A stretch of DNA of 64,000 nt from Actibacterium mucosum KCTC 23349 (GCF_000647975.1 NZ_JFKE01000003.1:62001-126000), one strand, 5' to 3'. Positions 43,609-52,492 are shown, numbered from the stretch's first letter. Numbers and translations are program-made. Notes: generated by a model not told the origin, from the letters alone.

Positions 43609-44356
43609 AGACCACAATCCGCTCCGCACAAATAGGGCGGTTGGGTTGCTCGTTGTGCTGGTCCTACTCTGCTGGGCCTTTCTGCTGGCCGGTGCAGGTA
43701 TGGGCATGAGCATTTCCAAGATGTCGTATCCCGGGATCGTCGGGCATCGGACCGGCGACGCGCCAATGATGGACATGCCTGTGGCGGGGCCAGGGCCAAT
43801 GCGGGTTCTGGGCATGTGGTGGGGGATGATGTTGGCGATGATGCTTCCGGGCATCTGGACCCATTTGCCGCCTGACACGCAGGCTGGCCGCTTGCCCGTT
43901 TGGCGCCTGGCCTCTCACATCGCGGGCTATTCAGTGGCGTGGCTCGGTTTCTCTATTGCAGCGACGGGTGTGCAATACGGGTTGGTGTCTGTTGGGCTTT
44001 TGGACCCTATGAAGTTGTGGAGCACCAATCTCATCTTGTCCGCCGCACTTCTGGTTTGTGCTGGTGCCTATCAGTTCCTGCCCACCAAACGACAGAGCCT
44101 CGAATCTTGCCGGAATATGAAGGGAGCTACGCCCTCTTTTTTTGCTGGCCTGAGCTATGGCCGGACTTGTCTGATTGCCACCACGCCGATGATGGGACTG
44201 CTGTTTGTTGGCGGCGTGATGAACATCTACTGGATTGTCGGTCTCACGATAGTGGTCACCGTCGAAAAATCATTGCCTTCGCCGGGCTGGTTCAGCACGG
44301 TCGCAGGTGCCTCTCTCCTTGCAGCCGCAGGATGGCTGCTTGCCTCAACCATATAA
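43595..44356 (+). CDS. DUF2182 membrane protein
   Basis: 253 residues with about six hydrophobic helices. The MWWGMMLAMMLPG segment and the later YQFLPTKRQSLESCR are the conserved motifs of DUF2182 (predicted metal-binding integral membrane proteins). The met-rich stretch MMDMPVAGPGPM may contact metal. Co-transcribed with DUF899, likely under HxlR control. Confidence 0.85.
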   Translation: MTTTEDHNPLRTNRAVGLLVVLVLLCWAFLLAGAGMGMSISKMSYPGIVGHRTGDAPMMDMPVAGPGPMRVLGMWWGMMLAMMLPGIWTHLPPDTQAGRLPVWRLASHIAGYSVAWLGFSIAATGVQYGLVSVGLLDPMKLWSTNLILSAALLVCAGAYQFLPTKRQSLESCRNMKGATPSFFAGLSYGRTCLIATTPMMGLLFVGGVMNIYWIVGLTIVVTVEKSLPSPGWFSTVAGASLLAAAGWLLASTI

Positions 44357-44373
44357 ATTAAAGGAAAATTTGC

Positions 44374-44655
44374 ATGCTGTCCAAACGGCAACTCCTGCTG
44401 GTGTTCCCGGCTTCGCTGGCGATTGGTCTCACCTTTCGGGCTGCAAACGCCGTGGGGCATACCGGGCAAAACGCCTTTGCTCAGATCAACGCACTTCTGA
44501 CGGAATACGCTTTTCGTCTGGACGCTGGCCAGATCGAACAATGCGCGGCGATGTTCACCCATGCCGAATTCACCATTGAAGGTCTGGGAACGGTCCAGGG
44601 CAAATAGGGCGTGTAGAACCTGTTTTCCGGCATCATCCTTTCTCTGGGCCCGCGG
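44374..44655 (+). pseudogene. decayed SnoaL/NTF2-like gene
   Basis: An intact signal-like start (MLSKRQLLLVFPASLAIGL) leads into INALLTEYAFRLDAGQIEQC, typical of SnoaL-like (NTF2 fold) proteins. The frame is broken by TAG at 44605-44607 and again three codons later, yet sequence in the same frame still reads NLFSGIILSLGP, as expected for the family. The rest of the gene is missing where IS3-like DNA begins. Formerly the third gene of the DUF899 operon. Confidence 0.7.
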
Positions 44656-44689
44656 GCCGTTATTGCAGACTCACGCCGCGACTTTCGCA

Positions 44690-45123
44690 GACCTTGTTCG
44701 CAATCCTTTTCATATCCTTGCAGATCTTCAGATTATGAGGCGGACGGTCGCGCCTGACAGTTCCGGGATCGACACCAACGAACTTGCAGGCCCGGCGATG
44801 CGAGATGTCGTGATCCCGCATTGCCCTGAGCGCCGCATTCCGCCGTTCGCTTGATGTCGTCAGCTCTTTCCCAGTAGGTCCTTCAGGACGACTTTGTCCC
44901 GCATGGTGTCCGCCAACGGCCGCTTGAGCTGAGCATTCTCGTCTTCCAGGGTTTACAATTAAGACGCGTCGGAAACTTCCCTGCCGCCGTACTTGGGCTT
45001 GAAATTGTCGAATGTGCCCTGGCTGAGGCCATGCTTCCGTCACCCTCCGGACGTCAGCATCCCGGCTTCATGTTCCTTGTTCATCCCGATGATCCGTGCC
45101 TCGGTAAAACGGCTCTATCGCAT
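44690..45123 (-). mobile_element. degenerate IS3-family insertion sequence
   Basis: On the minus strand an orfA copy starts at 45123 after AGGAG and reads SRFTEARIIGMNKEHEAGM, then FDNFKPKYGG and LADTMRDKVVLKDLLGKS up to 44860. It is broken by a stop at codon 3 and by at least three more. Downstream an orfB start is visible (SERRNAALRAMRDHDISHRR, VGVDPGTVRRDRP) but the gene is cut near 44690. No terminal inverted repeats could be made out. Inactive. Confidence 0.8.
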
Positions 45124-45383
45124 TTGTTTGCTCCTTCAAAAGGTGAGCAAACTCTCTATCAAAACCAGCGAAGTTTCGGGGGCAGGTCATTGCATACATC
45201 TTTCTTGCAATATCCGTACCCGGTATGTGCCACGAAACCTCGCGGGTTGTTTGGCCAATAAGGCCGGGAATAGTCTGTGGCCATCACTTGGAATACCCTT
45301 TGTTATCCGGGACCCGTTTTAACATCGGGCTTGACTTAAACCGCCCGGACCGGTGATCGTATAACCCGAAAAAGGGGGCTGGG
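45124..45383. other. region upstream of the Tad-like cluster
   Basis: No gene seen. It must contain the promoter of the plus-strand cluster. TTGACT at 45331-45336 could be a -35 box, but the best -10-like TATAAC lies 23 bp away, too far for a standard promoter, so I do not call one. Confidence 0.4.
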
Positions 45384-45515
45384 ATGAGTATCGAATACCT
45401 TTGCGTTGCCGGCGTATACGTTGTTGGCTTTGGAACGCTTTTTCTAGCCCTCGCGAAAGCGATTATCGCGCTCAACCACATGGACTTGCTGCTTTTTGCG
45501 ATGCCTTTTGGATAA
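45384..45515 (+). CDS. mini-pilin-like single-helix protein 1
   Basis: 43 residues beginning MSIEYLCVAGVYVVGFGTLF, one long hydrophobic segment with a short tail. The M-x-x-E-Y start is shared with three more small genes at 46670-47148. It resembles the mature N-terminus of Flp pilins (xxxxEY plus a hydrophobic helix) shifted by one residue, and has no leader peptide. A GGGGG-type ribosome-binding site precedes the ATG. Its stop TAA overlaps the ATG of the ATPase gene. Membrane-embedded; function inferred. Confidence 0.72.
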   Translation: MSIEYLCVAGVYVVGFGTLFLALAKAIIALNHMDLLLFAMPFG

Positions 45516-46552
45516 TGGATCAGGACCTAAGAAAGACAGCCTTTGAATCGATGATCAAAGCCCTTTCGGGGCCAATTCGGCAGGACTTGGAGCATTCCGA
45601 AGTCAGCGAGATCATGATCAATGGCCCCAACCAGATCATCGTCGAACGAGGGGGCACCATGGTGCCGCCACTCACCGGCGAGGACCGGTTTCGGTCTCCG
45701 GAAAGCCTTCGGTCGCTGGCGCGTGCAATTCTTCAGTTTTCCGGCAAACGTCTTTCTGCAAACGATTTGTCGCAGGAGGCCCGCCTTCCCGACGGATCAC
45801 GGGTTCACATCGTTCAGGACCCGGCCAGCCGCGAAGGCTTGTCAATTACGATCCGAAGGTTCCGACAGGCCGGGTTGGAATTGAGTGATCTTGTCGAAAA
45901 CGGATCGCTGAGCGCCGCGGCCCTGACCTACCTAACCGACAAGGTGACCGGCAAGGGCGACCACGCGCCGGCAAACATCGTGATTTCCGGTGGCACCGGC
46001 ACGGGTAAAACCACTCTTTTGCGCCTGCTTGCCGGCCTATGCAAAGACGACGAGCGGATTATCACGATCGAAGACGTGGCCGAACTGGACCTGCAGAACG
46101 ATCACGTGGTCTCGTTGGAAGCGCAGATGCCGGACCACCTTGGTCGCGGTGGTGTGTCTATTCGCGACCTGTTTCGTGCAACTTTGCGCATGCGTCCGGA
46201 TCGCATTATCGTGGGGGAATGCCGTGGTGGCGAGGCGCTGGACATGATGCAGGCCATGAACTCGGGCCATGGCGGGTCGCTGACCACAGTTCACGCCGAT
46301 GACACAGACCGCGCAATGACCCGGCTTGAGACGCTGTGCCTGATGTCGGACGTCGAAATCCCGATGACGGCAGTTCGGCGACAGATCACCGAAGCCATCA
46401 ATGTTGTGGTGCAGGTTGAGCGTCACGGCAAGCGCAGATTGATTACCGCAATCGGCGAAATGGACCTGAGCCAAGGCATCCCGGAAAGCGGGTATCCGAT
46501 GCGAAACGTTTTCCGGCGAAAGGGTGAAGGCGCATTGGAAGACTTACGATAG
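45515..46552 (+). CDS. CpaF/VirB11-type secretion ATPase, short form
   Basis: 345 residues. The N-terminal domain starts with SEVSEIMINGPNQIIVERGG. The ATPase has Walker [10 protein letters not shown] (159-167), Asp box ITIEDVAEL, Walker [15 protein letters not shown] and the His box GHGGSLTTVHA. It lacks the long N-terminal extension of the second ATPase at 50528 and in size resembles TrbB/VirB11. The ATG at 45515 overlaps the stop of mini-pilin 1. It would power pilus extension or retraction, or substrate transfer, as a hexamer at the inner membrane. Confidence 0.9.
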   Translation: MDQDLRKTAFESMIKALSGPIRQDLEHSEVSEIMINGPNQIIVERGGTMVPPLTGEDRFRSPESLRSLARAILQFSGKRLSANDLSQEARLPDGSRVHIVQDPASREGLSITIRRFRQAGLELSDLVENGSLSAAALTYLTDKVTGKGDHAPANIVISGGTGTGKTTLLRLLAGLCKDDERIITIEDVAELDLQNDHVVSLEAQMPDHLGRGGVSIRDLFRATLRMRPDRIIVGECRGGEALDMMQAMNSGHGGSLTTVHADDTDRAMTRLETLCLMSDVEIPMTAVRRQITEAINVVVQVERHGKRRLITAIGEMDLSQGIPESGYPMRNVFRRKGEGALEDLR

Positions 46553-46580
46553 TGCGATTGTTGACTGTACCATTTGCTTG

Positions 46581-46629
46581 AATAGCAGGCAGAGAAATTT
46601 CCGCCTTGTTTCGAAATTTGCTTGCTATT
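46581..46629 (+). promoter_or_regulatory. hairpin upstream of the mini-pilin trio
   Basis: AATAGCA (46581-46587) pairs with TGCTATT (46623-46629), with GAAATTTC/GAAATTT complementarity inside. AT-rich and placed 28 bp after the ATPase stop and 41 bp before the next small gene. It may terminate upstream transcripts or stabilise a strongly expressed pilin mRNA. Confidence 0.45.
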
Positions 46630-46669
46630 TAACAGATCCGATTCAACTCTGACGTCGCGGAGGTTTGTT

Positions 46670-46792
46670 ATGTCTTTGGAATATTTATTGGTTGTTACTT
46701 TGGGGATCGCCGTTGTCACCGCCTTAGGTTTGATCGCGCAGGACATTGTTAGTTTTGTCTCGACCGAGATAAGCGATCTGACGGCAAATTGA
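46670..46792 (+). CDS. mini-pilin-like single-helix protein 2
   Basis: 40 residues, MSLEYLLVVTLGIAVV at the start, followed by a short amphipathic tail. GGAGG lies 8 bp before the ATG, a strong site. No in-frame extension upstream could supply a leader peptide. Paralogue of the genes at 45384, 46816 and 46993. Confidence 0.75.
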   Translation: MSLEYLLVVTLGIAVVTALGLIAQDIVSFVSTEISDLTAN

Positions 46793-46815
46793 TCCGATAG
46801 AGAGAGGGTAAGCAC

Positions 46816-46968
46816 ATGAAAATTGAGTATATTTTGGTTGTGATCCTGGCGCTTGGGGCTTTGGCGTTCTTGGGTACAAGCTTCCTGACACTTGGCGAGG
46901 ATGCGCAGGGTGGCAAGGACAACGCGATCGAGATCATCGACAACGTTGGCAGCGGCGGACTGGACTAA
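46816..46968 (+). CDS. mini-pilin-like single-helix protein 3
   Basis: 50 residues. MKIEYILVVILALGAL forms the shared start and helix; the tail is acidic and glycine-rich (EDAQGGKDN). GAGAGGG precedes the ATG. The tail length fits a minor or major fibre subunit whose helix packs in the core. Confidence 0.75.
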   Translation: MKIEYILVVILALGALAFLGTSFLTLGEDAQGGKDNAIEIIDNVGSGGLD

Positions 46969-46992
46969 GCGTTCGGTCCAAAGGGAAAAGGC

Positions 46993-47148
46993 ATGAAGGT
47001 TGAATACCTCTTGATCCTTCTCCTTGGCTTGGCGGCAGTGACCTATTTTGCGCGTACGGCGATCACCTTTCGCGACTTCGCGCAAGAAAAAGAAAGCGTT
47101 TACGAACAGACGGTGTTGGATTTGAAAGACGCCGTCGCAGGTCAATGA
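46993..47148 (+). CDS. mini-pilin-like single-helix protein 4
   Basis: 51 residues: MKVEYLLILLLGLAAV, then a charged, possibly helical tail (RDFAQEKESVYEQTVLDLKD). AAGGGAAAAGG precedes the ATG. The stop overlaps the TadE-like gene as ATGA, tying it to the pseudopilins. Confidence 0.75.
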   Translation: MKVEYLLILLLGLAAVTYFARTAITFRDFAQEKESVYEQTVLDLKDAVAGQ

Positions 47149-47786
47149 CGCGGGTGCGGAGATTTACGCGCGCCACGGAGGGATCCGTGGCGCTGGAAGC
47201 CGTTATGGTTTTGCCAATTCTTCTTTTCGTGACAGCTTTGGCCGCCGAGTTCTTTGTTACCGCACAGCGGCGTGTCGCTGTTGAAAAAGCGGCCTATGCC
47301 GCCGCACGTTCGGCGCTGGTGCATCTTTGCCCGTTGCCAAGTCTGGGCACCCCGTTCGAACTGATCACTGGCGCGACCGCCGCGCCATGTGTTGATCAAC
47401 CGGACCGGTGGGACCACGCCGCAAGGTGGGCGTTGATCAGCGCGGCACCCGGTTCGCGTCACGCCGTGAACCGAGGCGCTTGTGAAACGGTGCCCGCAGC
47501 CGAGCGCGCAATTCAACAGGCCGGGCTGCGCGGAGACCTGACACAAGCTATGCGCAACCGTATTTGCTATGCCTTTGAACCGGAAAACGTTGGGGTTCAA
47601 GTCGCATGGCGGGTCAGCCCGTTCGACTTTATCGGCGCATTGGAAGGCCCGGTTAGTCACGCAATCGAGGCCAATGTAACCTTTCGCTATCCGGCGGCAA
47701 CGCCGCTTGCCCGCTTCATCGCGGATGGGCAGCGCGGCGACGGGTCATACTGGATCGAGAAAAGCGCCCGGGTGGTGATCCGATGA
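47145..47786 (+). CDS. TadE-like pseudopilin
   Basis: 213 residues. Near residue 12 the motif EGSVALEAVMVLPILLF has G before the processing site and Glu at +5, as in TadE/TadF pseudopilins cleaved by prepilin peptidase. A soluble domain of about 175 residues with four or five cysteines follows. In Tad systems these minor pilins help start the fibre. Coupled to its neighbours by ATGA overlaps on both sides. Confidence 0.82.
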   Translation: MTRVRRFTRATEGSVALEAVMVLPILLFVTALAAEFFVTAQRRVAVEKAAYAAARSALVHLCPLPSLGTPFELITGATAAPCVDQPDRWDHAARWALISAAPGSRHAVNRGACETVPAAERAIQQAGLRGDLTQAMRNRICYAFEPENVGVQVAWRVSPFDFIGALEGPVSHAIEANVTFRYPAATPLARFIADGQRGDGSYWIEKSARVVIR

Positions 47787-49228
47787 CCGGCCGGACACGA
47801 CACTTAACTTGGTTGGGCCGGGCGCGAAAAGGCGGCGTTGGACTTGCGGCATTGATTGGGCTTATTCCTGTCGCCCTGATCTTGTTAGCGTCCATGAACT
47901 CTGGCCAGGCCATGCAAGAACGCCGTGCCTTGCAGGATGCAGCGGATGCCATCGCGATGAGCCATCAAAGCTGGGCCGCGCGATCACTTAACACGATCTC
48001 TATGAACCAAGTTGCAGCGGTACAGCTGACAGCAACAGCGATCGGCGCCGAAGCCCTGGACGACGCGCTAGACGTTCTGGCGATCTATTCTGGCATCGCG
48101 ACGGGTTATATCGCCATCCACGCCGGTATCAATTGTCCGCCCCTTTTGCTTGGTGCACCGGCATGTTTCGCGCAACACGCGCTCGAGGCGTCTGAAGCGG
48201 TCAGTGCTGCGCTTTATGTTGCCAGCACCAAGAGCAAGTACAAACCAGGACAGGTTGAAGATCTGGCCCATCGCGCATTGCGGGCAACCGAAGAGATGAA
48301 CAAAGAGATCATCGCCCGCTTTCCAAGGGCAATGGAAGACGCCACGCAAGCTTATGCAGAACGCGCCGGGCTGGAGGCATGGTATTTTCTAGATTCCTGT
48401 GTGGGCTCGGACATTCGGGCCTGCGCCCCCTCGCCCCGTCAGGGTGGCAAACCACTGCCGGTTTACGACGCTGGCACCGCCGGGCAGGTCGAAAAATGCG
48501 CTGCCATGTTCTTTGGCACAATGAACGGGCGCACCGGTTTCATGGCGCGCGGATTTCCGATTTTCCGTGGCCCACTCAGCTATGGCGGGTCTTCCGGCAA
48601 CCCCAACCTCAAGCGGCATATCAACGAGGAAACCGACATCGGCAACCGGTTGGAAAGCTTCTATGACTGGTACAGCCGGTCCTACCTAATTGGTTCGCCC
48701 CCCAAATACCCGCAAATTCTGAACCTCCCGTTCAAGCAGAGCGAAGACGGCCTGAACATGTTCACCCTGTTCTTCGCCATGAAGACAATTGATGTGTGCA
48801 TTGGTGGTGGGGTCCCCTCCATCATGGGATTTGGCGGCTTGCGCGCGCCTTTGACCACCGTTTGGGCCGCCAACAATGTTGGGCAATTTGATCGTCTGTC
48901 GCTCAAACGCCCCGAGCATATGCCGGATGACTTTCACACACTGGTGGCTGTGGCTGCCCTGTCAGGCACGCGATTTGGACAGTCTCACTTTGGTGCGGTG
49001 CCGACCCGCCATTTTGCATATGGTCAGGCAAGTCTGATCAATCGCAGCTCGGTCGACACGTTTTCGGCCCTGTGGGAAGCCCAGATGATGCCAGCCAGCG
49101 AGCTTGACCAGCCCGCCCCTCCAGCCGCGGATATCAGTGCCAACGCCGCGCCCGCTTTTGCGGAACTGGCCAACTTGCTGAATGCCGTTGACGGTGCCGA
49201 GAAATGGGACTGGATTAATGCGCATTAG
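47783..49228 (+). CDS. TadG-like membrane protein
   Basis: 481 residues. The N-terminus reads RKGGVGLAALIGLIPVALIL followed by QERRALQDAADAIAMSHQSW, the TadG/TadE-like pattern (Pilus assembly TadG-like N-terminal domain). At +5 after the glycine there is Ala in place of Glu. A large exported region with paired cysteines follows; no VWA domain was recognised, unlike many TadG proteins. The gene end overlaps the next start by 11 bp. Confidence 0.75.
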   Translation: MTGRTRHLTWLGRARKGGVGLAALIGLIPVALILLASMNSGQAMQERRALQDAADAIAMSHQSWAARSLNTISMNQVAAVQLTATAIGAEALDDALDVLAIYSGIATGYIAIHAGINCPPLLLGAPACFAQHALEASEAVSAALYVASTKSKYKPGQVEDLAHRALRATEEMNKEIIARFPRAMEDATQAYAERAGLEAWYFLDSCVGSDIRACAPSPRQGGKPLPVYDAGTAGQVEKCAAMFFGTMNGRTGFMARGFPIFRGPLSYGGSSGNPNLKRHINEETDIGNRLESFYDWYSRSYLIGSPPKYPQILNLPFKQSEDGLNMFTLFFAMKTIDVCIGGGVPSIMGFGGLRAPLTTVWAANNVGQFDRLSLKRPEHMPDDFHTLVAVAALSGTRFGQSHFGAVPTRHFAYGQASLINRSSVDTFSALWEAQMMPASELDQPAPPAADISANAAPAFAELANLLNAVDGAEKWDWINAH

Positions 49229-49817
49229 GATTTTCACACATACGCGCCCGGGTGGGGTGTCATTCGAGGCGATCCTGATCCTGCCACCACTCGTTGCGTT
49301 GGTTCTGATGGCCCGGGTGGTCGCCGAGTCGCATCTGATCCGGTCCGACACGGCGTCGGATGCCCGCCAGTCGGTGGTCGCAATGTCGGAAACCGAGGCC
49401 TGTTGGCCCACGCGCACCGATGGCGGACCGCGTATCGACGTCCGGCGGCGGGTCCGCACCTTTTGTTGGCTGGATGACGCCGAAGAGATCGCCGAAGAAG
49501 AGTTGCGGTTTGACGACGCGATGCGTAACGCGGCATCCGCAGCCACTTTCCTGTTAGACGACGTTGGGCCGGAAATGCGTGCAGACACTGTATTTGCACA
49601 AGCCTTTGGCCGTGCCCGGTTCCGTGCCCCGGATTTCCTGCACAACCGCCGGGCGGCGCAGACAACCCAATTGCGCGACTGGCCGACAAAAGACACCTGG
49701 ACCGAAGACGATCAACCCTGGCGTGACGGGCTCGACCCCACGATCTGGCGCCAGATTCAACAAATTGGCGACGCCGAGAAGCTTTTCCCGCGCGTTTTTC
49801 CCGCCGCAATTAACTGA
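49218..49817 (+). CDS. second TadE/TadF-like pseudopilin
   Basis: 199 residues from the ATG at 49218. TRPGGVSFEAILILPPLVAL gives glycine before the cut and Glu at +5. The exported domain is rich in Arg and Asp and has two cysteines (ACW, TFCW). The longer frame from 49182 lies in the preceding gene. Likely partner of the TadE-like protein at 47145. Confidence 0.78.
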   Translation: MRIRIFTHTRPGGVSFEAILILPPLVALVLMARVVAESHLIRSDTASDARQSVVAMSETEACWPTRTDGGPRIDVRRRVRTFCWLDDAEEIAEEELRFDDAMRNAASAATFLLDDVGPEMRADTVFAQAFGRARFRAPDFLHNRRAAQTTQLRDWPTKDTWTEDDQPWRDGLDPTIWRQIQQIGDAEKLFPRVFPAAIN

Positions 49818-49829
49818 CCGGAGGCCCCA

Positions 49830-50531
49830 ATGCAGATGACGAAAAGCAGGCTGATTTCGATCTACCTAGGCATCGCGATTATCGCTGGACTGGCGGCTGC
49901 GACCTATTATCAAAAGGTGACCGAGGCCCAGCAAACCGTGCGCAAGCTGGCTTTGGCCGCAACGCCGTTTGAGCCGTTGCCCAAAGGGACCGAGGTCAAC
50001 GACGACATCATCAGCAAGTTTCGCATTATCACGCTTCCCGCTAACGTCGCGAATAGTCAGCTTGACTGGGCTATGGCAGGTTCGCGTGCCAATGTTGAAA
50101 GCCTGCGCGGATTGGTCCTGAAAACAGACCTGCAACCCGGTGATTTCCTTCGGGCCGAAGATTTCGTGGACCAGTCGAACAATGTTCTGTCGCTCAGCGT
50201 CAATGAAGGCAAACGGGCCTTTTCAATTCCCGTGCGACCCGGCAGTGCGGTCGGCATCTTCCTGACACCGGGCGCGCAAGTTGACGTGTTGCACACCACA
50301 TTGACGCAGGATGAACGGTCCGAGACCGCCACGTTGCTGGAGGATGTCACTCTGATGGCCGTTGGAGATTTTCAATCAGAAGCAGCATTTGTTCAGGCCG
50401 GCCGGCCAACCTATACGTCGATAACCGTTCAGGCAAACCCCGACCAGATCGCCAACTTTCTGAACCGAACCGAGGCATCGCGCGGCCAGTTGACAGTAGT
50501 GCTGCGCAAAGCGGCTGGTGAGAGCCAATGA
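49830..50531 (+). CDS. cpaB: Flp pilus assembly protein CpaB (RcpC-like)
   Basis: 233 residues. One N-terminal membrane helix (about 9-26), then the SAF domain (LAATPFEPLPKGTEVNDDII) and the CpaB C-terminal region (FSIPVRPGSAVGIFLTPGAQVDVL). CpaB lies in the periplasm and helps assemble the secretin channel; no secretin gene is in the window. GGAGG upstream. Its stop overlaps the second ATPase start. Confidence 0.9.
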   Translation: MQMTKSRLISIYLGIAIIAGLAAATYYQKVTEAQQTVRKLALAATPFEPLPKGTEVNDDIISKFRIITLPANVANSQLDWAMAGSRANVESLRGLVLKTDLQPGDFLRAEDFVDQSNNVLSLSVNEGKRAFSIPVRPGSAVGIFLTPGAQVDVLHTTLTQDERSETATLLEDVTLMAVGDFQSEAAFVQAGRPTYTSITVQANPDQIANFLNRTEASRGQLTVVLRKAAGESQ

Positions 50532-52492
50532 ACGAATTCAGCCTGGCCAAACGTTATCACCTCTATATGACCGACGCGGGGTCGGTGCATGACAGGATGC
50601 GCATCGTGGGGCCGGACACGTATTTTGTCGGCGGCGATCCAAGCAGGCTGCATGACCGCAACTACGTGTTTCTGAATGGCAGTGCCCTGCCTTTGCGTGG
50701 CTTCAAACTGGACCTGAACGGCCCATTTGACCAATGGACGGTAACAGCCCTTGCAGACGGCATGGTCGACATGGGTGGCGTCCCCTTGCGTGAGGGTGAG
50801 GCTGTTCCGATCCAGTACGAGTCCCGCATTCGCCTGCGCGATGCATCGCTGATCGTCAAATTGCCCAACGCCGAGCGGTCCGCACAGCTGGGAACCTTGG
50901 ATCTCTCCGAAATTCAGCTGACCGTGCACAACCAGCTTTTGGATTTCGAAGAACGTCAGCCCAGCATCACGCAGATGGCTGAAAACAAACGCAAGCTTGC
51001 CTTGTCAGAGCAGGTCAATGCGTTCCTGAACGAGATCAATCGCAAAATTGATGCCAAGCAGCGCGCGTCGTTGGCGAAACAAGCACTTCTACGGCATTTG
51101 GAACTGCATTGTCTATCGACCAATGATGCCGGGCACCCGGCCTCGTTTTCGCCCTATGCGGAAATGAACGACGCCGAGCGGAACGAAGTCCGCAAGGTGA
51201 TCAACCTGGTTTCCGTTCAATTGGGCCTGTCCACCAAACCCATCGATACGGCGGACGATTTGGAATTGCTGCGCACCAAGTACGAACCGACCATGGCAAA
51301 TGCCAAGATGCCTATGTCTGACCTGTTGCAACGGTCCATTGTAGACGACGCGGTACGCGATTGGGTCATGTCACAAAGGTTCGGGATGGGGGCATTGGAA
51401 TACCTTCTCGAGGCGCCAGTGATCTCTGAGGTCATGATTTGCTCGTATGACCGCATCTTCGTCGAAAAAGTGGGGCGGGTGTTTGATACCGGGCTGCGGT
51501 TCGAAGAAGAAAGCGAGGTCGAACGTATCGCAAAGCGCATCGCCAGCGCAGACAACAAGGCGCTGACGATGCGCGACCCGTTGCTGGATGCGCGCCTGCC
51601 TGACGGCAGCCGCGTGAACGCTGTGTTGAACCCCACGGCCTTGCAGGGCAACGCCATCACCATTCGCAAATTCTCCAAATCTGTGCTGACGCTGGGCAAG
51701 CTGAGCGAGTTCAACATGATGAGCCCCGAGATGGAACGTTTCCTGCGCGCGGCCGTCAAGGCACGGCGCAACATCGTCGTCTCGGGTGGGACGGGCACGG
51801 GCAAAACGACCTTGCTGAATGCCCTTGCCCTGACGGTTCCCTATGACGAACGGATCGTCACCATCGAGGATACCGGGGAACTGAAGATCACGGATTCAGC
51901 AGACGACCCCGACGATCTGGGTCGCTCGCGCAACCTTGTCGCGCTCGAGGCGCGCGATGGGACCTTCGGGTCACCCATCACAATCCGAGATCTTCTGCGC
52001 AACGCCCTGCGCATGCGGCCGGACCGGATAATCGTTGGCGAATGCCGCGATGGTGCGGCGCTGGACATGCTGCAAGCGATGAACACGGGCCACGATGGTT
52101 CGATGACCACTGCCCACGCCAACTCGCCCGAAGAGTTGTTGTTGCGGCTTGAAAACCTTGCGCTGCAGGGCGCTTCGAACTTGCCTGCGCGGGTGGTTCG
52201 ACAGCAGATCGCGTCAGCCGTAGATATCGTTGTGCAGGTGCATCGGACAGCCTCCATCGACCCGCAGAAACGCGCTGAAGGGCGCAAGCAGCGGTCCGTG
52301 GTCCAAGTCGCCGAGATTGGAGATTTTGAAGAAGAGACCGGCGAAATCCCGGTATTTCCGATCTTTGAAATGGCACAACCCAGTACCGAGCCATTTTTTC
52401 TTGTGTCGGGTTACGTGCCAAGTTTCCTCGAGGAACTGGCTGAACGGTCCGGCTTCCACATTCAGGACTTTTTCGCGGAGGTGACGCAGTGA
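50528..52492 (+). CDS. cpaF: CpaF/TadA secretion ATPase with N-terminal FHA-like domain
   Basis: 654 residues, longer than usual CpaF (about 450-500). Residues 1-112 are a beta-rich domain that looks like a degenerate FHA fold ([29 protein letters not shown]). A helical region (150-300) and the canonical ATPase follow: Walker [10 protein letters not shown] (420-428), [24 protein letters not shown] and [11 protein letters not shown]. The FHA-like part may recruit it to the FHA/pseudokinase proteins of the same cluster. Overlaps cpaB and tadB by 4 bp. Confidence 0.9.
   Translation: MNEFSLAKRYHLYMTDAGSVHDRMRIVGPDTYFVGGDPSRLHDRNYVFLNGSALPLRGFKLDLNGPFDQWTVTALADGMVDMGGVPLREGEAVPIQYESRIRLRDASLIVKLPNAERSAQLGTLDLSEIQLTVHNQLLDFEERQPSITQMAENKRKLALSEQVNAFLNEINRKIDAKQRASLAKQALLRHLELHCLSTNDAGHPASFSPYAEMNDAERNEVRKVINLVSVQLGLSTKPIDTADDLELLRTKYEPTMANAKMPMSDLLQRSIVDDAVRDWVMSQRFGMGALEYLLEAPVISEVMICSYDRIFVEKVGRVFDTGLRFEEESEVERIAKRIASADNKALTMRDPLLDARLPDGSRVNAVLNPTALQGNAITIRKFSKSVLTLGKLSEFNMMSPEMERFLRAAVKARRNIVVSGGTGTGKTTLLNALALTVPYDERIVTIEDTGELKITDSADDPDDLGRSRNLVALEARDGTFGSPITIRDLLRNALRMRPDRIIVGECRDGAALDMLQAMNTGHDGSMTTAHANSPEELLLRLENLALQGASNLPARVVRQQIASAVDIVVQVHRTASIDPQKRAEGRKQRSVVQVAEIGDFEEETGEIPVFPIFEMAQPSTEPFFLVSGYVPSFLEELAERSGFHIQDFFAEVTQ

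Noticed and set aside
45331-45366. Sigma-70 promoter TTGACT...TATAAC before the cluster
   Set aside because: The spacing of 23 bp is too long and alternatives at 17 bp have no -10 match.
45384-47148. Calling the four small proteins ordinary Flp pilins
   Set aside because: No leader peptide or Gly before the EY motif is encoded, and the Glu is at position 4, not +5. I describe them as mini-pilin-like.
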